A DNA stretch of 6,453 nucleotides from NCBI GenBank assembly GCA_003541875.1, contig DPLS01000254.1, positions 1 through 6,453 of the forward strand, in the 5' to 3' direction. How positions within the stretch are numbered: position 1 is the stretch's first letter; each line of letters starts with the position of its first letter. This DNA comes from Bacteroidota bacterium (GTDB lineage: Bacteria > Bacteroidota > Ignavibacteria > UBA10030 > UBA6906). The notes beneath the pieces were generated by a model that was not told the origin of the DNA, did not search any database, and saw nothing but the letters and a program-made list of their open reading frames with translations. Shown in pieces: positions 1-6,375 of this stretch. The position numbers and the translations under genes are program-made.

Positions 1-547
1 GTACAAAGTTTCTTCCATGTTTTCCCGTAGCTGGATCGGTCCAGAGGTTACCATAAAGGTCGGGATGCGAAGTATCAACACCCGAGTCAAGAACTCCGAT
101 GACTACGCTGGAATTCCCATGGTGAATGTCCCACGCTCTTGAAGCCTGAATTTTTTGCAACGCCCACTGTGATGAAAACAAGGTGTCACTTGGATCAGCA
201 CTGAGCTCTCCGAGATAGTTCGGTTCTGCCGCAATGACCCCAGACATTTGCGTGAGTTCGGAACAGAAGTCTCTGACGTCCGTTTCTTCTGGAAACTGAC
301 AGAGGTATGTGCCTTCGGGAGGTGTTGCCCAGGGAAACAACGGAACCAGTCCCGCAACTTGCCACTTGGCAAAGAAATCATTGAATTCGGAATTTTCCGT
401 GACAACGATGTTATCAATGACTGTGATTTGCGAGAAAGGCGATTTGAATTCCACCAAGGCTTGACCCGCAACAATCGATGTGTCGGATTGCGCAAGGACA
501 AGTGGAGGCAGAAGGAGTAGGAGTGCTAAACATGTCATGGTTTTCAT
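1..547 (-). CDS. Secreted subtilisin-like serine peptidase (S8 family), N-terminal part; gene runs off the left edge
   Basis: The frame is open from an ATG at 547 to the window edge, giving 182 residues with no stop. Residues 1-19 form a signal peptide: Lys2, then a leucine-rich core, ending VLA before Gln20. Residues about 20-125 look like a subtilase propeptide (ALVEFK at 30-35, EPNY at 108-111). The catalytic domain begins at about 124 with SSQWALQKIQ, then AW at 138-139 and VVIGVLDSGVDTSHPDL at 148-164. Asp154 is the catalytic Asp of the DSG motif. The His and Ser of the triad lie beyond the window, so activity cannot be judged. M1 is preferred to M4 because it keeps the basic n-region; GGGGG at 552-556 is a short-spaced possible ribosome site. 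The gene starts 29 bp after the propeller gene and probably shares its transcript. Export and self-processing are inferred from the family. A C-terminal T9SS sorting domain would be expected but is out of view. Confidence 0.9.
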   Translation of the reverse strand, partial: MKTMTCLALLLLLPPLVLAQSDTSIVAGQALVEFKSPFSQITVIDNIVVTENSEFNDFFAKWQVAGLVPLFPWATPPEGTYLCQFPEETDVRDFCSELTQMSGVIAAEPNYLGELSADPSDTLFSSQWALQKIQASRAWDIHHGNSSVVIGVLDSGVDTSHPDLYGNLWTDPATGKHGRNFV

Positions 548-576
548 ATGACCCCCATGTTTTTGTGTGGTTTGCG

Positions 577-1977
577 TTACCTTAGCAATACCAGCTTTGT
601 GGATCGCACGGCGCTGCCAGCTTGCAAGCGGGCAACGTAGACGCCCGATGGCATTCCTGCTGCTTCCCAACGCACGGTATGCTCGCCAGGACTGATTCTC
701 TCATCTACAAGGACAGCAACGACACGACCAAGGATATCATACACTTTGAGCGAGGCAAGCGATACTGTAGGCAGATCGAATTGAATAGTCGTGGTTGAAT
801 TGAATGGGTTTGGAAAATTCTGATGCAATCGAATGCTCTGAGGAAATTCCAGCGAATGTTGCACACTTGTTACAAATCTATATCGAAACACGCCCGATCC
901 TTCGGCGTAGTTGACTCCTTGTGCACCCGCATAGAGAGCGTTTCCGTCTGGAGCAAATGCTATCGCCAACACGGGTCCATTCAGCCCTTGTATCGACGGG
1001 GTCATCAACTCCCAATGGATCCCACCGTCGCTACTTGATTGTACATTCCCTGCTCCCGCGTACCAACAATTCGCCGTGTTGGGGTCGAACGTTACGCAAG
1101 CGATACTATGAATCCCCATCGTATCATAGCTCATCAATCGCCACGCTGCCCCTTTGTCCGTAGTCTTCGCCACTTGGGGGGGAGATACTCCTAGAGCGGC
1201 AACAACATAGAGTGTGGCAGGATCGTGAGGGTCCATCTCCAGCGTTCTGGTGTGATATGCATTCCAGGGTATTCCAAGATTGTACCAATATGCCCCGCCG
1301 TTTGTCGTCCTCCACGCCCAAGCTCCATTTCCGCCGGTCAGGGTGTACACAACGTTCGTGCTTTCAGGATCGATAACGATGTTCTGGCCTACACTGTTAT
1401 CGTGTCTCATGCCGCTATCGCTTGGGAACCAATACGCGCCACCCGTCGTGGTCTTCCAAAGGGAACCGCCCCAGGTACCCGCTTGCCCGCAGTAGAGTGT
1501 TTCGGGATGTTGTGGATCTATGGCAATCCCCTGGAGGTAGGAAGCGTCCAGATCGGTGTAAAGACCGGAGTCTGCGTAAAACCAACTATGACCTGCATCG
1601 GTTGTCTTGACAACGCCAGGATGCATGTAGTTTCCGCCGTTCAAGGCCGCATACACAATATTCGAGTTGCTGGGGTGAATGACGATTTTTGAGACCGATG
1701 CAGGCACCGCAGAAGTATCCCATGTCATCCCGCCGTTCGTGGACTTGAATATGCCTCCAATGCCAAACGTGTCCGCAATGAAGCTCAACGAACCGGCGTA
1801 GACGATATCGGAGTTGCGCAGATCAACAGCGATCGTGCTGATCTTCTCGTACCCCAAACCCATGAACTCCCATTGCTGTTGCGCGTGAGCTGCTTCTCTC
1901 GTACCGAGTAATGCGATTAAGAAACAGAGACTATGGACAATCCGCTTTCCCAATGTTGCGCCTTTACGTTTTGCCAC
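577..1977 (-). CDS. Secreted seven-bladed Asp-box (BNR/sortilin-like) beta-propeller with T9SS type A C-terminal sorting domain
   Basis: The product is 466 residues. Residues 1-32 are a signal peptide (basic KRKGATLGKR n-region, then a hydrophobic stretch, ending AHA before Gln33). Residues about 36-370 form a propeller. Six Asp-box turns of the (K/R)-S/T-T-x-x-G-x-x-W type lie at about 78-86, 124-132, 175-183, 223-231, 271-279 and 314-322. Seven strands of the I-x-x-D-P-x(6)-Y type start near 49, 98, 151, 200, 246, 295 and 339, so seven blades are likely, the last without an Asp-box. Residues 385-466 are a type A T9SS sorting domain: QNFPNPFN at 386-393, VYDILGRVV at 412-420, SGVYVARL at 444-451, and a basic C-terminus. 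The protein should be exported by Sec, moved across the outer membrane by T9SS and have its tail removed. The ligand is unknown. Asp-boxes are structural, and no sialidase Arg triad or FRIP motif is seen, so an enzyme call is not justified. The start is GTG at 1977 with GAGGA five bases upstream. Confidence 0.92.
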   Translation of the reverse strand: MAKRKGATLGKRIVHSLCFLIALLGTREAAHAQQQWEFMGLGYEKISTIAVDLRNSDIVYAGSLSFIADTFGIGGIFKSTNGGMTWDTSAVPASVSKIVIHPSNSNIVYAALNGGNYMHPGVVKTTDAGHSWFYADSGLYTDLDASYLQGIAIDPQHPETLYCGQAGTWGGSLWKTTTGGAYWFPSDSGMRHDNSVGQNIVIDPESTNVVYTLTGGNGAWAWRTTNGGAYWYNLGIPWNAYHTRTLEMDPHDPATLYVVAALGVSPPQVAKTTDKGAAWRLMSYDTMGIHSIACVTFDPNTANCWYAGAGNVQSSSDGGIHWELMTPSIQGLNGPVLAIAFAPDGNALYAGAQGVNYAEGSGVFRYRFVTSVQHSLEFPQSIRLHQNFPNPFNSTTTIQFDLPTVSLASLKVYDILGRVVAVLVDERISPGEHTVRWEAAGMPSGVYVARLQAGSAVRSTKLVLLR

Positions 1978-2112
1978 TGGCTTCCTCAGCGACTGTGTGC
2001 CTGATGAGCTAATGCTGGGTTCATTGAGACGATACCTTCCGTTCGGTTTTCCAGATCGGTCCGCTGGTAATGTTACGCCGACAACCGTACATGCGTGATT
2101 ACGACGTGAATC
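1978..2112 (-). other. 135-bp intergenic gap between lipoprotein and propeller genes
   Basis: This is the widest gap in the cluster. I see no G+C-rich hairpin followed by a T-run, so no intrinsic terminator is supported, and no convincing promoter. A CGGTT/AACCG pair about 40 bases apart and a four-pair CCAG/CTGG stem are too weak to call. The gap could hold a secondary promoter or a processing site, but nothing in the bases shows this. Confidence 0.4.
1983..1987 (-). promoter_or_regulatory. Shine-Dalgarno site for the propeller gene
   Basis: GAGGA on the minus strand lies 5 nt before the GTG at 1977. The frame stays open upstream to the lipoprotein stop at 2113 but contains no ATG, GTG or TTG. 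The next downstream Met is residue 39, beyond the signal peptide. This site therefore fixes GTG 1977 as the start. Confidence 0.7.
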
Positions 2113-2706
2113 TCACCTCGACGTAGTCACTTTGAAGACCAGTTGGAACTGCAGTTGTCCAAAGCGGATCGGTTGTACTCGTTGGAACAGCTGTACCTCT
2201 GCGGAAGCGAGAAACCCAATCGGCCCGTAGTATTCCGCGCCTCCTTGCACATAGTGGGGATACCCCACAAAGGCGTAGTGACCATCTGTCGAAATGGGAA
2301 GCCATAAGACCGAGAATTCCGCAGCAGAGTCTGGTGGAAGGGCGATGTTGCCTTGAAACACTGGTGGCTTGCGCAAGTCGCCCGTTGAAAGCGGGACGAG
2401 GAATGTCCGCGGTGCGGCTCCGAACGACTGAATAACGATTTGTCCTTCAACGTGTGCTTCGCCTTGCAGCAGATTGTCGTACACATTCCTGATCGTTGCG
2501 TGCAGAATGGCCGGCGTGTTGATAAAATACTGTTGCACCAGTGGATCCCAGTAGCCCTCGAGTGTATCCGGAGACGATTTGCTGATCTCTCCCTGCAGAA
2601 CATCCTGTGGTTCCTCGTACGGGGGAAACTCTTCCTTGCATCCCGGAGTGGCGAAGATCATTAATGCAGCCAAACTCAACGCGTAACAGATGGCAGTTGT
2701 TCTCAT
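2113..2706 (-). CDS. Lipoprotein of unknown function, translationally coupled to the TonB-dependent receptor
   Basis: The product is 197 residues and matches no family I recognise. Residues 1-22 form a lipoprotein signal peptide with hydrophobic core and lipobox-like ATPGC, giving Cys23 as the likely lipidated residue; Pro at -2 is less usual. The acidic, proline-rich KEEFPPYEEP at 24-33 looks like a flexible linker off the membrane. The rest alternates short beta-strand patterns (ILHATIRNVY at 67-76, AHVEGQIVIQS at 84-94, EFSVLWLPI at 130-138, LQFQLVFKV at 185-193), suggesting a beta-sandwich or Ig-like fold; this is inference. The ATG at 2706 lies only 3 bp after the receptor stop codon, and its GGAG ribosome site (2716-2719) overlaps the last receptor codons. 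The two proteins are therefore probably made together, which suggests a receptor-associated surface or periplasmic lipoprotein in the genomic place that SusD holds in other systems. It shows no SusD-like helical (TPR) character and is far shorter than SusD. Confidence 0.85.
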   Translation of the reverse strand: MRTTAICYALSLAALMIFATPGCKEEFPPYEEPQDVLQGEISKSSPDTLEGYWDPLVQQYFINTPAILHATIRNVYDNLLQGEAHVEGQIVIQSFGAAPRTFLVPLSTGDLRKPPVFQGNIALPPDSAAEFSVLWLPISTDGHYAFVGYPHYVQGGAEYYGPIGFLASAEVQLFQRVQPIRFGQLQFQLVFKVTTSR

Positions 2707-2709
2707 GGC

Positions 2710-5226
2710 TCATATCTCCAATCGTAAGCCAATGCGGATTCTTCGTGCCGGATCCCATGCGCTGAGGTCTCCGAGTTCGCCGCCGACGCGTCCCTCCGAA
2801 TCAACCCACAGTACATTTCGTGCATTGAGCAGATTGCGAGCATCGGCATACACCGTGAATCGGAGCGGACGTGATTGCGTCTCCAGGAATGTCATCGCCC
2901 AGCTCAGCTTGAGATTGAGCAGAAGAAAGTCTGACATCCGCGCGTTATTCGGCTGGAACTGTTGTGTGGAATCTTCCGGCGTGAATCCGTCCTTTGAAGG
3001 GAAGTATGTATAGGGACGCCCGCTGTGGTACATCCATGTGCCCGAGAGCTTGAAATCCCATGGAAGATCGATCATGGCCACCAGCTTCACTGAGTGCCTC
3101 TGGTCCCAACTCAGGGGAAATGGACGCGCAGGGACGGGAAAGCCCCATTGGTAGAATTGCAGGCCTTCACGCGCGTTCTCGCTGATGCCTTCAGCGTTCA
3201 TGAATGTGTATGACAGCGAGCCGGTGATTGGTGACCCCTGCTCTTTCGTTATCATAAGTTCGATGCCGCTGGCTGTTGCATACGGATTGTTCACGAACTC
3301 TGCATAGCCATAGTCACCCGCAACGGAGCTGTTGGTGGGAATGAACGTCTTGACGTCCACCATGTTCTCCGTCTCCTTGTGAAAATAGGTGCCCGAGAGG
3401 ACGACCCCGTTCTTCAGTGCGTACTTGATGCTCATTTCCCACGCCCGCGTCCCCTCAGGTTTTAGATCCGGATTGCCTACGAGAACGCCCACACCCTTTT
3501 TGAGGCTCACATTGTTCAACCCCGAATAAAGATAGTCGAAGAGAGGAAATTGATAATACTGTCCGTAGTTGATGAAGAGATAGCCGTTCACGGCAAACGG
3601 GGCAGCGAAGCCGATACGCGGACTGAACAGGTGCTTCACGGAAGCAGGGACCGTCGAGACGATGGTGGTTTCATACTCGTTACTCGGTTGGAGCGTCCGC
3701 TCTGCGATTGGCCTCTCGGCGCGCGGGTCAAGGAACTCGTATCTCACACCGAGGTTCAGCAACATCCCGTCGTTGCTGAGCTCGAACTTGTCCTGCAGGT
3801 ATGCACTGCCGGTTCTGGGGAAATATCGGAAGTCAGTGCTGTAGTTGAGAAGCGGTTTGTTCAAAAAGGGTTTGCCAAAGATGTTCACCTGCGGTTCATA
3901 GCGTTCAATATCCGAGTAGATCTCCTGGAAATTGAGCTCTCCTCCAAACTTGATAAGGTGATGTCCGTCGGGTCGCCATGTCAGGTCCGCCTTCACGACG
4001 TTGTTGATCTGTTCTCTGCGCGCCCACCACGAGCGTTGCCCATCCACGACGTAGCGGAGGAAGAAGTCCCATTGATATAATGTCGTGTCGATACTCTCCT
4101 TCGGGCCATCGTTGATCGTTGAGTTCAACTTGTACCTGCTGATGCTCGCCGTATAGAAGAACTGGTCGGAAGGAGTGTGCGACACGATTCCAGCGAGACG
4201 ATAGCTCTCCCGCTCCCGCGAAGGCAATCCGTCAAGATTGAAACGCCAGCTATACTCATAGTCATGCGTCTTGCCGTAGGAGTACAGTAATTGTCCTGAG
4301 ACTCTCAACGCCGGAGAGACGAGATAGTCAACCTTGCCGAAGCCGCTGTATCTCCGTTCGATGGGTGCAGGGAAGAACCGCTGAAAGTCCTGCCACCACC
4401 GCGTATCGGTGTGAAGAACATCCAGACTCCCGAAGTAGTACATATCCTGCACGATGGGTCCGTTGGCATAAAGATCGACTTCGTTTCGATGATCAACTTG
4501 CTCACCCCCAAAGAGATCGTCTTTCTCACCACGAACGCCGAACATGTGCTTGTCAGAACCGCGTTTTGTGATCACATTGATCACTCCTGATAGAGTGTTG
4601 CCATATTCAGGATCGAACCCACCGGTCTGCACGCTCATTTCCGCTATCGAGCTTTGTGGCAGTTCCCCGCCCGCGCCCCCCTCAATCACATCTTGCACCG
4701 CCAGGCCATCGACCAGGTACACCGCGTCAGTTGTTTTGCCGCCACGGATGTTGAGCTCCAATGTCGTTCCGGGCTGCAGCCCGACGATGTCGCCGACGGT
4801 ACTCACTGGCAATGCCGTAAATGTTTCGCCCCCTTCCGTGTGAACAGTTCCCGTCACGTCTTTCTGGATGGGGGGCCGCTGCGCTGTCACTTCGATGGGA
4901 GCCATTTCGACACCTGTTTGTGACAGTTCAATATCGAGTCGTGTCTTCAAGTCCGGCCTTATCCGTACGCTCTTCATAACCAGCGTTTGTGAACCGATGA
5001 AGGAGTACCGCACATCATAGGTTCCTGCGGGCACATTGTTCACCGTGTAGAATCCCTTGACATCGGACACCGCGCCGAGGTGAGTTCCAATCAAGAGGAT
5101 TGTCGCATTAGGCAGCGCCTCATTGGTTGCCTTGTCTCTGACAAATCCCTCCAGCGTCCCGTTCGTCCCGGCAATGCCAACCGTGACGATGAACGACATG
5201 AAGAACACAAGCGCAAGATGTTTCAT
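2710..5226 (-). CDS. TonB-dependent outer-membrane receptor with N-terminal carboxypeptidase-regulatory-like domain
   Basis: The product is 838 residues. Residues 1 to about 20 are a signal peptide. Residues about 23-102 are a CarboxypepD_reg-like Ig domain (GTLEGFVRDKATNEALPNA, then GAVSDVKGFYTVNNVPAGTYDV at about 51-72). A TonB-box-like segment IEVTAQ lies at 111-116. The plug spans about 118-222, with NIRGG at 159-163, YLVDGL at 170-175 and EYGNTLSGVINVITKRG at 207-223. The remainder is a beta-barrel with typical landmarks: SPRIGFA, NPDLKPE, DARNLLNARNV near the end, and an amphipathic last strand RIRIGLRLEI. It ends in Ile rather than the usual Phe/Trp. Such receptors use TonB-ExbBD energy to import a ligand across the outer membrane; nothing visible identifies the ligand. 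The size fits a receptor not of the approximately 1000-residue SusC class, and no SusD gene adjoins it. The start is ATG 5226 with AAAGGA at 5238-5243, 11 nt upstream. It lies 84 bp after the PorV-like gene. Confidence 0.95.
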   Translation of the reverse strand: MKHLALVFFMSFIVTVGIAGTNGTLEGFVRDKATNEALPNATILLIGTHLGAVSDVKGFYTVNNVPAGTYDVRYSFIGSQTLVMKSVRIRPDLKTRLDIELSQTGVEMAPIEVTAQRPPIQKDVTGTVHTEGGETFTALPVSTVGDIVGLQPGTTLELNIRGGKTTDAVYLVDGLAVQDVIEGGAGGELPQSSIAEMSVQTGGFDPEYGNTLSGVINVITKRGSDKHMFGVRGEKDDLFGGEQVDHRNEVDLYANGPIVQDMYYFGSLDVLHTDTRWWQDFQRFFPAPIERRYSGFGKVDYLVSPALRVSGQLLYSYGKTHDYEYSWRFNLDGLPSRERESYRLAGIVSHTPSDQFFYTASISRYKLNSTINDGPKESIDTTLYQWDFFLRYVVDGQRSWWARREQINNVVKADLTWRPDGHHLIKFGGELNFQEIYSDIERYEPQVNIFGKPFLNKPLLNYSTDFRYFPRTGSAYLQDKFELSNDGMLLNLGVRYEFLDPRAERPIAERTLQPSNEYETTIVSTVPASVKHLFSPRIGFAAPFAVNGYLFINYGQYYQFPLFDYLYSGLNNVSLKKGVGVLVGNPDLKPEGTRAWEMSIKYALKNGVVLSGTYFHKETENMVDVKTFIPTNSSVAGDYGYAEFVNNPYATASGIELMITKEQGSPITGSLSYTFMNAEGISENAREGLQFYQWGFPVPARPFPLSWDQRHSVKLVAMIDLPWDFKLSGTWMYHSGRPYTYFPSKDGFTPEDSTQQFQPNNARMSDFLLLNLKLSWAMTFLETQSRPLRFTVYADARNLLNARNVLWVDSEGRVGGELGDLSAWDPARRIRIGLRLEI

Positions 5227-5310
5227 TTGTTTTGGATTCCTTTGGATCTCTAGTGATGCCTCATCGTTATCCAGCCGGTTCTCAATGATGAGCAGGACAA
5301 AGAGTAACTC
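5227..5310 (-). other. 84-bp gap between PorV/PorQ-like and receptor genes
   Basis: Apart from the receptor ribosome site at 5238-5243, I see only an imperfect CATCATT/AACGATG pairing with a 15-base loop and no T-run. No terminator is supported, so read-through from the upstream gene into the receptor is likely. Confidence 0.4.
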
Positions 5311-6336
5311 CTATTGCTCATACCCCAGCGAAAGTCCAACTCGATGACCGAGCCCGAATCGTCCGAGAGAGTTCGCAGCGTAATCGACACCAACGATAAA
5401 TCCCGAGAGCGGAATGCGTACGCCACCGCCCACTCCCCAGCCCAGTTCATCGGCATTAAATAAGTAGCCTGAGCGAACGCTCAACATTCGCCGCCAGGTG
5501 TATTCGGCCCCGACTGCGAGTCGCTCTGGAGTATCGGATTGTTGTGTGAAGTCAAGAGCGATGAGCAACTTGTGGTCTGAGGATGATTCGCCCATCATCT
5601 CCAACGCATCGAACAGACCCGCGGCGCGGAAGCTCAGGGGCAGGCCAAAGGATTCTGCCTGAAGCTCCGCATTTACCGCTGGCTCGCCGGGTGCAGTGGG
5701 CGTGTAATGCACCTCCAGCGGCCTTCCATTGAAGGTCTGATCAAAGCCGAGATTGGTGACGGAGAACCCGAGCGAAAGACTCCTGAATCCGGTATCGTAC
5801 CATGCGCCGAGATCGGCAGCGAGCGTGCTGCTCTTGACGTCATAGATCCGTTCTTCGATGTACTTCAGCGTGGCGGCAAAAGTGAGTTGGGTGGTGAGTC
5901 TCACCGACGAAGTCAGTCCGGCCACGATGTCGCCGGTATCATAGAATGTTCCCGTTCCTTCCGGTTGGTCGATAGTGGTGATTTCGATTTGACCGGATGT
6001 GAGGTAGATGGTGTGGAACGCAAGGTTCAACTGATCGGTGATCGGCACGACGAGTCCAAGAAAGTTGTGCTTGATATCCGCGACCCACACAGTGTGTTCT
6101 GCCGAAACATCGATTGTGCTGATGGTGCCGATCCCTGCCGGGTTCCAGGGCAATGTTGTTGCGTCACCGGAGAGCGCTCCGAACGCGCTCCCCATTCCCA
6201 TGGCTCGTGCCCCGACACCTATCTTCAGGAATTGTGCCCCGACCGAGCCCGCATTGCGGAATGATTGCGCGTGAACTTCACTGCTGAACATCCAGCATGC
6301 GAAGATCGTCAAGAGTAACCCGGTTGTGAGTTTCAT
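5311..6336 (-). CDS. PorV/PorQ-family outer-membrane beta-barrel protein
   Basis: From ATG 6336 the product is 341 residues. Residues 1-23 are a signal peptide (MKLTT, hydrophobic core, VHA before Gln24). The family signature follows: GSVGAQFLKIGVGARAMGMG at 30-49, then SGDATTLPWNPAGI at 56-69. The rest is a run of amphipathic strands with aromatic girdles (LTFAATLKYIEERIYD, SLSLGFSVTNLG, ERLAVGAEYTW, VGGGVRIPLSGFIVGVDYA), fitting a FadL-like barrel of about 14 strands. PorV shuttles T9SS cargo to the surface attachment complex; PorQ is a related subunit. Members of this family are numerous in Ignavibacteria-like genomes, so a dedicated paralogue is likelier than the core PorV. Its place ahead of a T9SS cargo gene fits a delivery role, but that is inference. 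A longer reading from a GTG at 6378 would add 14 residues, start inside the repeat and put a charged stretch before the signal peptide. The Shine-Dalgarno site at 6341-6345 favours 6336. Confidence 0.9.
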   Translation of the reverse strand: MKLTTGLLLTIFACWMFSSEVHAQSFRNAGSVGAQFLKIGVGARAMGMGSAFGALSGDATTLPWNPAGIGTISTIDVSAEHTVWVADIKHNFLGLVVPITDQLNLAFHTIYLTSGQIEITTIDQPEGTGTFYDTGDIVAGLTSSVRLTTQLTFAATLKYIEERIYDVKSSTLAADLGAWYDTGFRSLSLGFSVTNLGFDQTFNGRPLEVHYTPTAPGEPAVNAELQAESFGLPLSFRAAGLFDALEMMGESSSDHKLLIALDFTQQSDTPERLAVGAEYTWRRMLSVRSGYLFNADELGWGVGGGVRIPLSGFIVGVDYAANSLGRFGLGHRVGLSLGYEQ

Positions 6337-6340
6337 CAGT

Positions 6341-6345
6341 CCTCC
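6341..6345 (-). promoter_or_regulatory. Shine-Dalgarno site for the PorV/PorQ-like gene
   Basis: GGAGG on the minus strand lies 4 nt before ATG 6336 and directly precedes a canonical signal peptide. It decides between this start and the upstream in-frame GTG at 6378, which has no purine-rich site at a suitable distance because the bases before it are CTCTGT repeats. Confidence 0.75.
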
Positions 6346-6375
6346 ATGGAAATCAACTTCTCGCCTCGTAGTCAA

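Larger units (their letters stand above)
1..6336 (-). other. Probable five-gene envelope operon (PorV/PorQ-like, TonB receptor, lipoprotein, propeller, S8 peptidase)
   Basis: Five consecutive genes share one direction with gaps of 84, 3, 135 and 29 bp and no visible terminator. All five products are exported: two outer-membrane barrels, one lipoprotein and two secreted proteins, one of them with a T9SS tag. Co-transcription of receptor and lipoprotein is well supported by the 3-bp gap; inclusion of the propeller across the 135-bp gap is less sure. The 3' end lies outside the window. Confidence 0.6.

Noticed and set aside
103..501. Minus-strand open frame of 132 codons overlapping the S8 peptidase in another frame.
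   Set aside because: The overlapping frame from 547 has a signal peptide, propeptide and the DSG subtilase motif; this one has none.
1225..1692. Plus-strand open frame of 155 codons inside the propeller gene.
   Set aside because: Antisense to the Asp-box repeats; its regularity comes from the repeats of the true gene.
577..1977. Sialidase (neuraminidase) call for the Asp-box propeller.
   Set aside because: Asp-boxes are structural; no FRIP-type motif or Arg triad is apparent and the Asp-box pattern fits the sortilin-like repeat proteins common in this group.
1978..2115. The lipoprotein stop codon TGA (2113-2115) is in frame with the propeller gene, and the 45 codons between contain no stop, so read-through would give a fusion protein.
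   Set aside because: A 45-codon stop-free stretch is not rare by chance, the propeller has its own Shine-Dalgarno, GTG and signal peptide, and no read-through element is visible.
2113..2706. SusD-family lipoprotein call because of its position next to the receptor.
   Set aside because: At 197 residues it is far shorter than SusD proteins (about 450-550) and looks beta-rich rather than helical.
3550..4080. Plus-strand open frame of 176 codons inside the receptor gene.
   Set aside because: It lies wholly antisense to a clear TonB receptor and encodes no recognisable domain; it reflects the codon pattern of the real gene.
5707..6264. Plus-strand open frame of 185 codons inside the PorV/PorQ-like gene.
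   Set aside because: Antisense shadow of a well-supported family member; the product is low in recognisable motifs and rich in charged residues and cysteine.
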